Shown: positions 23,291 to 34,284 of the stretch, piece after piece | Layout of the letters: each line of letters starts with the position of its first letter | Numbering within the stretch: position 1 is the first letter of the stretch | Source of the DNA: Cervus elaphus | Lineage: Eukaryota > Chordata > Mammalia > Artiodactyla > Cervidae | NCBI RefSeq assembly: GCF_910594005.1 | Contig: NC_057815.1 | Span: 61,890,052 to 61,954,051, forward strand | DNA: 64,000 nt | Direction: 5' to 3' | Position numbers and translations under genes: made by a program | The notes under the pieces: model-generated | Databases searched by the model: none | Told to the model about the DNA's origin: nothing | What the model saw: the letters and a program-made list of their open reading frames with translations, nothing else

Positions 23291-24189
23291 ACCTCACTTC
23301 ATGTATCTAAAAAAAACATAAGTGCTGGAATTTTTTTTAGTTATGGCTTATAAACATACTTTAAAAGTTTTTTAATGGACCTAAAGTTGATTTGCAATAA
23401 TATGTAAGTTTTAGGTGACCCACTTAGTGATTCACAATTTTTATATGTTATACCCTGTTTTAGTTTGTTATCTATATCTATGGGTCTGTTGCTATTTTGT
23501 TATATTCACTAGTTTTACTTTTTAGGTTTCACATACACCTGATATCAGATGATATTTGTCTTGCTCTATCTCAATTATTTTTCTATGCATAATACCCTAC
23601 CAAGTCCATTCAATTTTGTTGCTATCTGTCTATCTATCTATATATCACATCTTCTTTATCCATTCATCTGTTTTTGATTGGTCTAACAATAAAATATAAA
23701 TTGATCTTGTTATTTGTATCAACAAAGTAGAGGGAAAATATATAACTATCTTAATTAAATCAGAAAAACATTTAACAAAATTCAATATCCTTTCATAATG
23801 TGTGTGCTGTGTGTGCACCCTTTGCAGGTAACATTGTACTGGATTTCCTAAGCAGTGCAATAAATGAGAGGAAAAAAGCATATAGCTTGGGGAGAATGAA
23901 GCAAAATTGTCTTATTTAAAGAAGACCATATCCAGTATGTGGAAAGTCTTTCAAATTCACTTTTTAAAACTGCAAAAATCTCAGAATACAAGATCAACAA
24001 ATAAAAATCAGTATTTTTATGTACTAGAAGCAAACCATTGGAAAATGAACTTGAAAAATTGAAAATAGTATTACAGTATAATACTTAGGAAAACTTTTAA
24101 AAATATATGTGAGATCTGCACATGGGACTAAAAATATTGCTGTGATAAATTAAGAAAATGTAAAAAAGTATGAATTCATGAGTTCTAAG

Positions 24190-24376
24190 CAGCTTCATCA
24201 TGTCCAACTCTTTGCAACCCTATGGACTGTAGTTCACCAGGTCCTCTGTCCATGGGATTCTCCAGGCAAGCATACTGGAGTGGGTTGCCATGCCTGCCCC
24301 AGGGATCAAACCCCCATCTGTTATGTCTCCGGTGTTGACAGGCAGGTTCTTTAGCACTATTGCCACATGGAAACCC
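24190..24376 (-). mobile_element. Bov-tA SINE
   Basis: Minus-strand, full length and diverged, inserted in the old L1. Unit C has no SINE at this exact point but has one nearby (39921-40120). Confidence 0.88.
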
Positions 24377-24950
24377 TTAAAAAAATGTAAATATATGATA
24401 TTTGCATGAGTTTGAAGGTACAATATTTTCAGGACATTAATGTTCATCAAACTGATCTGTAGATTCAATGTAATCCTAAATACAAATCATAGCAGGCTTT
24501 TTGTAGAAATCAGAAAGTTTTTTCTAAAATTTGTATATATAAAAAAAGGACATAAAAGAGTGAGGACAATTTTAACAAGGAACAACTTCAGAGCACTCAC
24601 TTTATCTCATTTCATTACATAAAATGTGGTAAAGTAATCAAGACGTTATGTTTTCCGTGTAAGTATACATAGACTGGAATAATTGAAAAGAATGGAGGGT
24701 CCAGAAATAGACCTATACATTAGTGAATACTGCCTTTTGACTAAGGGCCTAAGGTAATTCAATGGGAGAAATTATAGTCTTTTCAGCAAACGCTGCTGGA
24801 ACGATGTATTTCCATTTGAAAAAAAAAAAAAAAGCAGCAGTCATTATCCAATACCATATACAAACCTTAGGCTATAGACTTACACCTAAAATCTTAAAGT
24901 AAAAATTATTAGAAACTGTTGGAGAAGTCTTTATAAACTTGAGATAGGTC

Positions 24951-25151
24951 ACGTGTGCGTGCTCAGTCAAGTCTGACTCTTTGCGACTCTGTGGACTGGA
25001 GCCTGCTGGGTTCCTCTGTCCATGGAATTTCCCAGGTGAGAATACTGGAGCGGTTGTTCTTTCCTTCTCCAAGAAATCTTCTGACCCAGGGATCTTGCAT
25101 CTCCTGCACTGACGGATGGATTCTTTACCACTGAGTCACCTGGGAAAGCCC
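24951..25151 (-). mobile_element. Bov-tA SINE
   Basis: Minus-strand copy, with 'actgagtcacctgggaaagccc' at its head end (right). Absent from unit C at the matching position (about 40645). Confidence 0.9.
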
Positions 25152-25200
25152 AAGACTGGTCATATTTCTTAATTAGCACAAAAGGTGCATCAAAAGACAA

Positions 25201-25474
25201 TGCTGCTGCTGCTGCTAAGTCGCTTCAGTGGGGTCCGTTTCTGCGCGACCCCATAGACGGCAGCCCACCAGGCACCCCCGTCCCTGGGATTCTCCAGGCA
25301 AGAACACTGGAGTGGGTTGCCATTTCCTTCTCCAATGCATGAAAGTGAAAACTGAAAGTGAAGCTGCTCAGTCGGGTCCGACTGAGCGACCCCATGGACT
25401 GCAGCCTACGAGGCTCCTCCGTCCATGGGATCTTCCAGGCAAGAGTACTGGAGTGGGGTGCCATTGCCTTCTCC
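25201..25474 (-). mobile_element. Bov-A2 SINE (dimeric)
   Basis: Two Bov-A monomers in tandem (25220-25335 and about 25370-25474) joined by a 'gaaagtgaaaactgaaagtg' linker, with a (GCT)n tail at the left end on the plus strand. This is the classic dimeric Bov-A2 structure. GC-rich and little diverged, so relatively young. Confidence 0.93.
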
Positions 25475-25743
25475 TAAAGATTTAATAATGACGTTATATT
25501 CATCAAAATTTAAAACAACAGCTCTTTAAAAAATAAAACATGGGAAAATGAGAAAGCAAGCAAACCATAGGTTGTGAGAAATTTTCATGATGGATATTTC
25601 TACAAAGTATTCTTTTCCAGAATTTATAATGCTATTATTTATGTATAAAATAAATAACCCAATTTAAAAATAAAAGACTTCAATAGACTCTTTTCAAAAC
25701 AAGCCATTTAAACAGCCAACTAGAACAACACAAGAACTAGATT

Positions 25744-25849
25744 TTTGAGCAAACTCCAGGAGATGGTGAAGGACAGGGAAGCCCTCACGTGCTGCAGTCC
25801 ATGGGGTCTCAAAGAGTCAGACAGGACGGGGCTACTGAATAACAACAAA
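25744..25849 (+). mobile_element. BovB 3' end fragment
   Basis: 'gagcaaactccaggagatgg' to 'gggctactgaataacaacaa', the last 100 or so bp of a BovB. Confidence 0.85.
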
Positions 25850-26130
25850 GAGATGCCACTGCACAGCTACCTGAATGGTTGAATTTTAAAGAGACTGACA
25901 ACACCAAGTGTTGGCATGTGTGTGGAGGAAGTAAGAACTGGTTTCTCACTGTTGGTGGGAAAGTAAAATGGAACAAAGATATTCAAAGCAGTTTGGCAAT
26001 CTGCTAGAAATTTAATCATACTCTTACTATACAATCTTGCAATCTACTTGTAACACCAAGGAGACATAAAACAAATATCCACACAAAGTCTTGATTTACA
26101 TGTTCATAACAGTTTCATTCATAATAGGTA

Positions 26131-27432
26131 AAATCTTATATTTAAGTTAGATGATATTATATCTATAGTTGTAAGACCTTCACCTTGATATCCAGTTATA
26201 CAATTTTAAACCATGACAGTTTTTAATATTGAAATCTTTGAATGAATGAGTTTTGTGGGAGATCTTCGAGTAATAATGAAAAAGGTTATCTATAGTATGA
26301 ACCAAGTAGTATCTTGAAAGATTGCTTTCTACTTTTGAGAATGCATTTTCACCAATAAAATACTGATATATGCTTATACTTATTGCTTCTTATGTAAGTG
26401 CATGGTTGTTTTTAAAATATTTGCTCCTAGTGCTAAAGAGGAGCAGAGAAATCAAATAGTGATTTTTTCTAATTATGGGAGGAAGAAGAAAAAGAAATCG
26501 ATAGATGTTTACAGGATGAAAGTTTAAGTAGGTCAAGAGATGTATTCTGATGCTTTTAGTGGTGATTGAAAGAACCAGACTTTGGGGATAGTGCTAAACT
26601 TTGTGAGATTTTCTTTCCATGGTGAAAATGATATAACACAATTACATGTTGTCACTGAGGCACAACTCTTATATGTAGAAAGGCTCTTCTAAACAAATTA
26701 TTCACTATTTTCAAATAATAGAGTAACATGAAACACAGTGAGACCAACTCATTTGTTCCCAGGAAATTAATTTGTGTGTGTGTGTTGTTGTGCAAAGCTT
26801 ACAACTCAGACCTTCTAACTCTGTCTGGTGCTTTCCTATGTTGCCCAGCACCTTAATGCCCATAGAAGCACATGATTCCATTCTTCAGCCTCTTCATTTG
26901 AGAAGAATATATTTCTGGAATCATTATTTATATTCTTCCTAGTCCAACTTTGAACTCCCAAAAGCAATACTAATGTTTGATTTATTTTTTTATCTTAATA
27001 GCTAACAGAATTCCCAGGACATAAATGTACTTGGAAACTGTAAAATTAATAAGAAATAATTTCCATATAATTTGTTATATCGGTAAGTATTATTACTGAA
27101 TCATATATTATATTGCTTATCAATTTTTTAGCTCATTCACATACCTGTGTTTGCATATCATTCACATAGCTGTCTTTGCATATCTTTTGGATTCAAAAGA
27201 TACATGTCCAAAGCACAGACACTTTGGGGGAAAAATTTAGTAGTCTCTTAAATCTGCTAAACTTTATGATAATTGTTACACACAAGAGCATTCAGAAAAA
27301 AACAAACAAACTGTGGCCTCTTGCAATGCACACTGCTGAAGAAAAGAAGAGGAGAGACAATAAGGCAGTGAGAAGGAAGCTTGTGATATGGTTGGCAATT
27401 GATAGGAAAAGACCCATTTACATACCAGTTAG
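26131..27432. repeat. 3'-flank duplication block of receptor C
   Basis: No gene. The part from about 26930 matches 43400-43740 downstream of receptor D ('actttgaactcccaaaagcaat', 'atgtccaaagcacagacact', 'aaatctgctaaactttatga'). The (TG)n run at 26774 is short. Confidence 0.7.
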
Positions 27433-27558
27433 AGTAGGAAGTGGCAACCTACTCCAGTATTCTTGCCAGGATAATTCCATGGACAGAAAAGCCTGTGGGC
27501 TACAGTCTATGGAGTCAGAAAGAGTTGGACATGACTGAAGCGACTGAATAAGCACACA
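27433..27558 (+). mobile_element. Bov-A monomer fragment
   Basis: Begins at 'gtaggaagtggcaacctac' and runs to 'gcgactgaataagcacac'; the tRNA-like head is missing. Confidence 0.85.
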
Positions 27559-27747
27559 GAGACCAATAGCAACCTTCCACTATTCAGGGCTGTAGTTTCA
27601 GTTCCTATATCTTTGTCTCTAATATGTTATATTTAGTGGAAATAAGAATAAGAACACATTACAAATTATATAATATAGCCCACAGAGCATCCACAATTGT
27701 TTACACAAGAATATGAAATATATGGCATATTAAAAGTTGTTTTTTCA

Positions 27748-27958
27748 GGACTTCCCTGGTGGCTCAGATGGTAAAGAATCTGCCCGCAATGCTAGAGACC
27801 TGGGTTCAATCCCTGGGTCAGGTAGATCCCCTGAAGGAGGGAATGGCTACCCACTCCAGTATTTTTGCCTGGAAAATCCCATGGACAGAGGAACTTGGCA
27901 GGCTATAGTCCATGCAGCTGCAAAGAGTGGGACATGAGTGACTAACGCTTTCACTTTC
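27748..27958 (+). mobile_element. Bov-tA SINE
   Basis: Full-length plus-strand copy, 'gacttccctggtggctcaga' to 'gactaacgctttcactttc'. Unit D lacks it at the matching point (44728-44735: 'gttgtttgttcaggaacata'). Confidence 0.93.
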
Positions 27959-28111
27959 ATTCAGGAACATAAATCTCTCCCTTTAGAATCTGCTTAAGGA
28001 CGTTTATTATTTTGCACATTTGGATAAAAAGTGTGGGTAAAGGGGAGAAATGATCATGAAGATTCATTTTCGAGGAGTGGGAGAAGGAGAAACTCTATAA
28101 GAAACTAAAGC

Positions 28112-28117
28112 TTTATT
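28112..28117 (-). promoter_or_regulatory. Candidate polyadenylation signal for receptor C
   Basis: AATAAA on the minus strand about 130 nt beyond the stop codon. The surrounding sequence (minus 'ctttaataaagctt') is kept at 44919-44924 downstream of receptor D. Confidence 0.5.
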
Positions 28118-28244
28118 AAAGGGAAAAACAAAGACAATTTGTACAGTTTGAGATTAAAATTCATAGATTCAAATTTCAATCCACTCATTCACTATTGACT
28201 CAAAGCCATCCTATTTTAGGAATGCAGAGATCCACTTATCCTAG

Positions 28245-29192
28245 TTACCAACCTTTCTTCAGTAACCTCTGGATTCCTTGCTTGATCTCCTGAGTTCGCA
28301 CCCCATAGACAATGGGGTTGAGGGCTGGAGGGATGACGTGGTGGAGGATATTGAGCAAGACGGGCACGTCAGAGGACACTTCCTTTTCTACCACAAGAGT
28401 GAAGACAAAAACCAGAAGGACAGTGCTAAAGAAGAGGATCAGGATGACGTGGGAGCCACATGTGCTTAGGGCCTTGGCCACAGCTCCCTCTGACTTGAGT
28501 CTCAGAACAGCCCTTAGTATGAGGGTGTAGGAGAGGAAGATGAGGAAGAGGTCAGATCCCAGCAGAGTCCATCCACAAGCAAATTGGTAGAGACGATTGA
28601 TAATAATATTACCACAGGAGAGCCTGGAGACAGACATATTGGCACAGAGGCAGTTCTCAATGACATTTTCCCGACAATAATGGAGACGTCCTGAAAGAAT
28701 GGGGATGGGTACTGTCAAAAAGATGCTTCTGGCCAAGATAAAAATGACTGCTTTGACTACAAATTGGTCAGTAATGATGGACAGGTATTGTAGAGGATGG
28801 CAAATGGCCACATAGCGGTCATAGGCCATGACCATGAATGTGCAGGACTCCATGGCAAAGATACTATTCATGATGAACATCTGAAAGAAGCAGGCAAAGA
28901 AGCTGATGGGCCTGAGATCAAACCAGAAGATGGCCAGGACCTTGGGGATGACGGTGAGGCAGAGCACCATGTCCAGCAGGGAGAGCAGGCTGAGCAGGTA
29001 GTACATGGGCTCGTGCAGAGAGGCCTCCAGCCGGATGGTGAGCAGGAGGGTGGCGTTGGCCCCCATGGCCAGGAGGAAGAGGAGGCTGAGGGGCAGGGAC
29101 AGCCAGCGCTGCCAGCTGGGGGACCTGACAAAACAGTTCAGAAGGAAGTCTGAAATCTCAGCGGAGATGCTGCCATTTTGGTGTGCTGTCAT
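28245..29192 (-). CDS. OR56A: Olfactory receptor, class I, OR56A subfamily (copy C), intact
   Basis: A complete 315-aa odorant receptor with no internal stop. Hallmarks: NGS glycosylation site at residues 6-8, PMYYLL at 62-67, MAYDRYVAIC at 122-131, Cys-rich ECL2 (HYCR...ENCLCANMS) at about 173-188, KALSTCGSH at 240-248 and NPIVYGVRT at 292-300. It shares the MTAHQNGSIS amino terminus with copy D and is closest to it overall. Differences from D cluster in TM4-ECL2 and in TM5 ('NIIINRLYQFACGWTLL' against 'DITINRLYQFAGGWTLL'), the region expected to shape the odorant pocket. The start is fixed by the match to D and by the acceptor 37 nt upstream. Single coding exon; ligand unknown. Confidence 0.96.
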   Translation of the reverse strand: MTAHQNGSISAEISDFLLNCFVRSPSWQRWLSLPLSLLFLLAMGANATLLLTIRLEASLHEPMYYLLSLLSLLDMVLCLTVIPKVLAIFWFDLRPISFFACFFQMFIMNSIFAMESCTFMVMAYDRYVAICHPLQYLSIITDQFVVKAVIFILARSIFLTVPIPILSGRLHYCRENVIENCLCANMSVSRLSCGNIIINRLYQFACGWTLLGSDLFLIFLSYTLILRAVLRLKSEGAVAKALSTCGSHVILILFFSTVLLVFVFTLVVEKEVSSDVPVLLNILHHVIPPALNPIVYGVRTQEIKQGIQRLLKKGW

Positions 29193-29229
29193 ATTTTGTC
29201 AAATATTCCTGCACCTTCCTTTTAGTGAT

Positions 29230-29231
29230 CT
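29230..29231 (-). other. Candidate splice acceptor AG, receptor C
   Basis: Minus-strand 'caattttacag' with exon from 29229, 37 nt before the ATG. The tract before AG is T-rich. Confidence 0.65.
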
Positions 29232-29439
29232 GTAAAATTGGGATAAAAATTAGCTACTGATTCAAGATTCATAGAGATAGAACAAATTGCTTTACTTAAG
29301 TGACTTATGCATTCTGGCAGATTATCCATCACTAAGTGAATTTTTGTGTATATCTTATGTACCCAGTATGATATTCATATTACTTTAAGCAATTCAGAAG
29401 GCTGAGGTGCTGTGATTTCTTTGTAGTGTTTGATTTGTT

Positions 29440-29870
29440 CAAGGTTTATTTATAGTATTTTAATAGAGTATATATTTGCTTTATAATATTTGTTAGTTTC
29501 TTCTGTACAATAAAATGAGTCAGCTGTGTGTACACATATATCTCCTCCCTCTTGAATCTCCTTCCCCCTCACCACCCCTACTGCCATCTTACCTAAGTCA
29601 TCACAGAGCACTGAGCTGAGCTTCCTGGACTATACTGCAGGTTCCCACTAGCTATCTCTTTTACACATGGTAGAGTATATATGTCAACCCCAATCTCCCA
29701 ATTCATCCACCCACAGCACTCTTGTATCCACATGTCTGTTCTCTCTGACTAGATCTTTATCCATGCCATGCAAATAGGTTCAGCTCTACCGTTTCACCAA
29801 GTTTCACATATATGTATTAATATATGATATTTGTGTTTCTCTTTCTGACTCACTTCATTCTGTATTTTTA
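29440..29870 (-). mobile_element. Old L1 3' UTR, shared with unit D
   Basis: On the plus strand: 'tagtttcttctgtacaataaa', 'catcacagagcactgagctgag', 'gcaggttcccactagctatct' and 'tgactcacttcattctgt'. The same fragment sits at the same place in unit D (46270-46714) and is absent in B, where 15360-15430 runs straight through. Confidence 0.85.
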
Positions 29871-30728
29871 ATAGAGCTGTTAAATCTTTATAGAAACTAA
29901 GAGGAGAAAATTATTTAGGAAGCTTCTTTATAACAGGTGAGTCTCTAAATTCATACTCATGTTTCTTTACTATTTAAAAATGATTACATGGACTACAATA
30001 TCTACAATTTAACTTGAACAATACATGCTAATAAGCAGCAGAACCTGGCACAACTGAGGGACTCAGATAAATGTCTGTAGACCACTAGCTACCATAATTT
30101 GACCTTTCAGCTGTATTTATTATGCTTTAATTAGAGATTTTAAAAATTATGCACTGAAAATAATGTTTGTGAATTTGCATGTGTCTAAAAAGTCATTTTG
30201 ATTTGGATTATTTGTAAAAATTGCTTTTTGTTTACTTCTTAGGTTTTTATATTAGTAGGATTCCTAAATTCTGGAAGAAACAACTTTAAAAGGAGAATGA
30301 GCAATTCCACCCAGCTCTGCTGGACTAATATCTAATAGTAAACAGGAGGAAACTTGATTCTTCTGATTGCATTAGTGTGAGGTTGATGAGATCTACCTTT
30401 AAAATCCTTCCATCTCCTTTCTGTTTCCCTTTTTCATCTTCAGTACAATAATCCAGGTACACATTCCTTCTTTCCTCCAGGCTAGTTCAATGCTGCCACT
30501 GTTGTCTCATCATTTAAAGTTTCTCCTTGGCATGCTGTTAGATATTAGGGTCACCGAATTGAGTTAGAAACCATCTCTATTCTGAAGTAGGGAAAACTAA
30601 AACCATTCTGGGCCAACAGTAATACTAATAAGTGCTATGAGCAATGACAGGGTCTTGCATAAACTATTATGAGAGAGTAGGGGAGGGCTGCTTGGAGAGG
30701 GGATATAGGTTACCTACTCCAGTATTCT

Positions 30729-30945
30729 TGGGCTTCCCTGGTGGCTCAGATGGTAAAGAATCCGCCTGCAATGTAGGACACCTGGGTTCAATCCCTGGGT
30801 TGGGAAGATCTCCTGGAGGAGGGCATAGCAACCCACTCCAGTGTTCTTCCCTGGAGAATCCCCATGGACAGAGGAGCCTGGCAGGCTACAGTCCGCGGGG
30901 CTGGACACGACTGTGCGACTGAGCACAGCAGAGCACAGGGGAGTG
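30729..30945 (+). mobile_element. Bov-tA SINE
   Basis: Full-length plus-strand copy ending in 'gcacagcagagcacagggg'. The right part is duplicated at 62281-62413. Its left neighbour 'ctactccagtattcttg' (30712-30728) is SINE-like as well. Confidence 0.93.
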
Positions 30946-31001
30946 CTGACTGCCAGGCATGGGGAGTGGGCTGGAGAAAGAGAATTGTGAGTAAAGTGAT
31001 G

Positions 31002-31190
31002 GGTGCCCTCATGGCACTAATGATTAAGATCCCGCCTGCCAATGGAGGAGATATAAGTAACATGGGTTTGATCCCTGGGTTGGGAAGATCCCCTGGAGGA
31101 GGGCACAGCAAGCCACTCCAGACAGAGGAGCACGGTGGACCACAGTCCATGGGGTCTCCAAGAATTGGATAGAACTGAAACAGTTCAGCA
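31002..31190 (+). mobile_element. Bov-tA SINE, diverged
   Basis: The head is degraded ('tgccctcatggcactaatga') but the body is clear ('gggtttgatccctgggttgg'). The pair of SINEs with its flank recurs at 62478-62667. Confidence 0.85.
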
Positions 31191-34100
31191 CCCATCCTCA
31201 TTTACATTACAGAGGAGGAATTCTAAGGTTCTCCTCCACCTGAATTGTGACAGGGAATCAAAAAAAGTCTGTAACTTGGCAAAATGTTTAGGTCAGGACT
31301 TTCTGGTGGCCTTCAAATCATGCAGTCCATTGTAGTCAAATCTGTCTTCATAAACAGAGTCTCATATAAAGAGTTATCACGTGGGTTTACAAACTTCTTT
31401 CCAGGAGTTTTAAAAATTCTCTCTTGATTTCTCACTTCTTATTATATATAATAAATATTATTATATAACATAATATAAATGTTCATACTGTTTAACTGTT
31501 GAACTCTTGTCACTTGCTGAGAATGGAGCTCCAATATCTAGGACTTCATCTCATTTTGTCTTTCACTCTCTTGTGAAATATGTTTTATTATCATCACATT
31601 ACAAACAAGGGAAATGATTCTCATAATCTTAACCATCTATCCAGTATTAGGCTAATCCTCTTCCTATCTAACCCTAGTCAAGTGTGTTACATTCAAACAA
31701 CTTCCAGTTTCTCTCTGACCCTAAAATACAATTCTATGATAATGTACTTAGCTCATCAATACTATAAAAGAGTAATCAAAAACCACCAATGATACAATTA
31801 GTAGTTCTGAAAACAGAACTGATAGATGAGAAATAGCTTTGGGATAGGGGGCAAAGTAGCAAGGGAAAGGAACCTTTAACCAAACTGTGAACCCAGAACT
31901 AAACAGTATTTTCATATCAATAGAAATCAACTTTTGATTCTGTAGTGTTTCAAGTTGTGTTCTTGTTTCCAGTTATGAATTCTAATCTCCAAATGCAGTT
32001 TCAGTCCTCCTCAGCTCCCAAATTCTCCTCACCAGAGACTCCCTGTTAGTGACCAGGGTTGACTCTCAGAGGAAGGAGGAGGGTTGTCCCTTCCCAGTCT
32101 CCTCTCTTCATTCCTCTTGGTTCTCTGCTTCCCCAGACAAAAGGTCCTGTCTAGCTGGGACATGCCAGTCATGGCCTTTCCACCTGATACATAGATGAGA
32201 TTGAATGATCTTCCAAATTTTTTCCTCTTGTTAATAACAGAATATATTAGTAGTGATATTGACAATTTGGGGATGAATTGTACACATATCATGTCATATA
32301 ATAGTAACCATACTCTGAAGAAAGTGGGTCAAGTTGACCATCTTAATAATTTACGTCTTCAAATGGAGAAATTGTTTCAGTGGTATTATATGTCTTTTCC
32401 TCAGTTTAACTGCTAGGGTTTGGATGTAAAAGAAACAAACGTCAGGCCCAAAGCCATTGAATATATGTATACAGCTGTGTTCTGTGTCATCACAGCGAGG
32501 TAGAAATGCATATCTTATTTGCCATGTTATTTTATATATTTGAGTGTTAAGGTTGTTAGGGTTCACCTAACTCCACAGAACTCAGACAGACCTTTACGAC
32601 ATCTTGAAGTGCAGTTACAGACATTATTGATGATATCCAGTGGCAGATACTTTGATCTTTGGGCATCATTTTCTGGTTTTGGCAGCCGTAGTTTTTAGAT
32701 ATTATTTAGATTGAACTGACATCTGAGGAGCTACTTTCTGACACCCTCTGACCCCCAACTGTGATCTCTGTTCTCACCTTAAGTTATATAGAATAAATTT
32801 AATTCCTACTCCATGATTCCAGGACTTTTGCATGAATACTTTGTGCCCAGTGTCCATACTCCTTGTTGAAACGTTTGAAATTTTCATAAGTGGGGTCCAG
32901 ATGATGTACTTTCAAGCTCCCCACCACCCGTCTCCTATGGACAAACTTCACCTCCTCTGCATCTCTGTCATCATCAAGAAAAAATCATAGAAAAGAAGGG
33001 CAAAGCAGAGAACAAGGTTCCAGAGCAGAGCTTTCCCCTGCACCTACTCACCTGACTCCGGAGGCACTATCCACTACTGGTTTTCAGACTACTTCAGCAG
33101 CACTGTCCCAGGAATGGAAACGGACACAGACCCCTGATGAAGAGATAAGTCTTTCCTGTCTTCTGGTTAATGCTGGTCTATCTTTCTTCACTCAGACTCA
33201 CAGATGACGTTAAGCATGGGTTCTGGTTCCACTGATCCTGAAGCCTTGGAGCATTCCCAAGTACCTGGGGTAGGTATACCTCTGGAGCGTTAGGGACTCT
33301 GCCCTCTGGGAACTCCTCCTTTCTGCTCCCTTTGGCCCTTAAGGCCATTCTGGGAAAGGAAGGCAGGCAGATGAGAGAAGAAATTATTTTCTTTCTCTGT
33401 AAAAGAAAGGACATCTGGGAATCCAGTCCTACACTGCCATGTCTCTATTGGCAGTTAGTCAGTCTCCTAAATATGACTGTCTTATGTACATCTTTACATG
33501 TCTATTTGTGTTTGTATATACACTTTTGATGTCTTCTATCGATCCTTTAAACTCACTCGGAAACTCCCATGGAATTCCTGGACATGCTTAACAGATAGTG
33601 ACATCCAAAATTGTGTTATTGAATGAATTGATGTTAATATATCATCACTTTTATCACGGCATAATAATGATAAAAGTGCAAGAGGAAGTGAAGAAAATAT
33701 TGAGAAAACATTTTTTTTCAGAGATTGCAGAGAAAAATGAAAACATTTTTCAGAGAAAAATGTATTTTTCAGAGAGAAAAGTGACAGTCATTTTTGCTGC
33801 TTCAAATTTTTTAAAACAGGATTTATATGCTAGGAAAGATAATTTGTTCCTTTATTTTTTATTCATTTTAAACCTCATATGAATTATTCATACTTTTCAA
33901 GTTATGGGAACAAGCATCATCCATTTTTTTCAGGTCCTTTGTTTCAATTTTATTTCACTTTTTTTTTCATATCTCAACATTCTTCCTAGTTCTCCTCCCT
34001 TCCAAAAAGTGAAATCTCTAGTGTATTTAATATATGTGCTACTAATTAATTTCCAGTATGCTTATTTAGCTATATATTTGTGTAAGGAATACAGTTGGAT

Positions 34101-34284
34101 ATTGAATTTTCATAAATGTCATTGTGTTATAAATATGATGTTAGTTTTGATTTTCCTCACACTAAATCTTAAAAATATGTCATATGTTGCTTTGGGTGAA
34201 TTGACTTTATTATTTTTGAGTGGGTCTCTTTTTCCATTGTGCCCATTATCCCCTTTGGCTCACACCCATATGATCTGTAATAAT
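31191..34284. repeat. 5'-flank duplication block, copy C
   Basis: Corresponds to B 15720-21620 and D 48180-52940, without the SINE and L1 insertions of B. It therefore shows the empty state of several insertion sites. The first part (31191-31565) is near identical to 62668-63036. ORFs in it (for example 202 codons at 33904-34512) run into BovB sequence and have no gene character. Confidence 0.8.

Larger units (their letters stand above)
23690..26130 (+). mobile_element. Old L1 ORF2 remnant, shared with unit C (39310-41250)
   Basis: Plus-strand decayed L1: 'actggatttcctaagcagtg' (reverse transcriptase region), 'tagattcaatgtaatcctaa' and the carboxyl region 'gagatgccactgcacagcta ... gtgttggcatgtgtgtggagg'. 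The same element lies at 39310-41250, so it was there before the duplication. Four SINE/BovB pieces interrupt it here. No open frame. Confidence 0.8.
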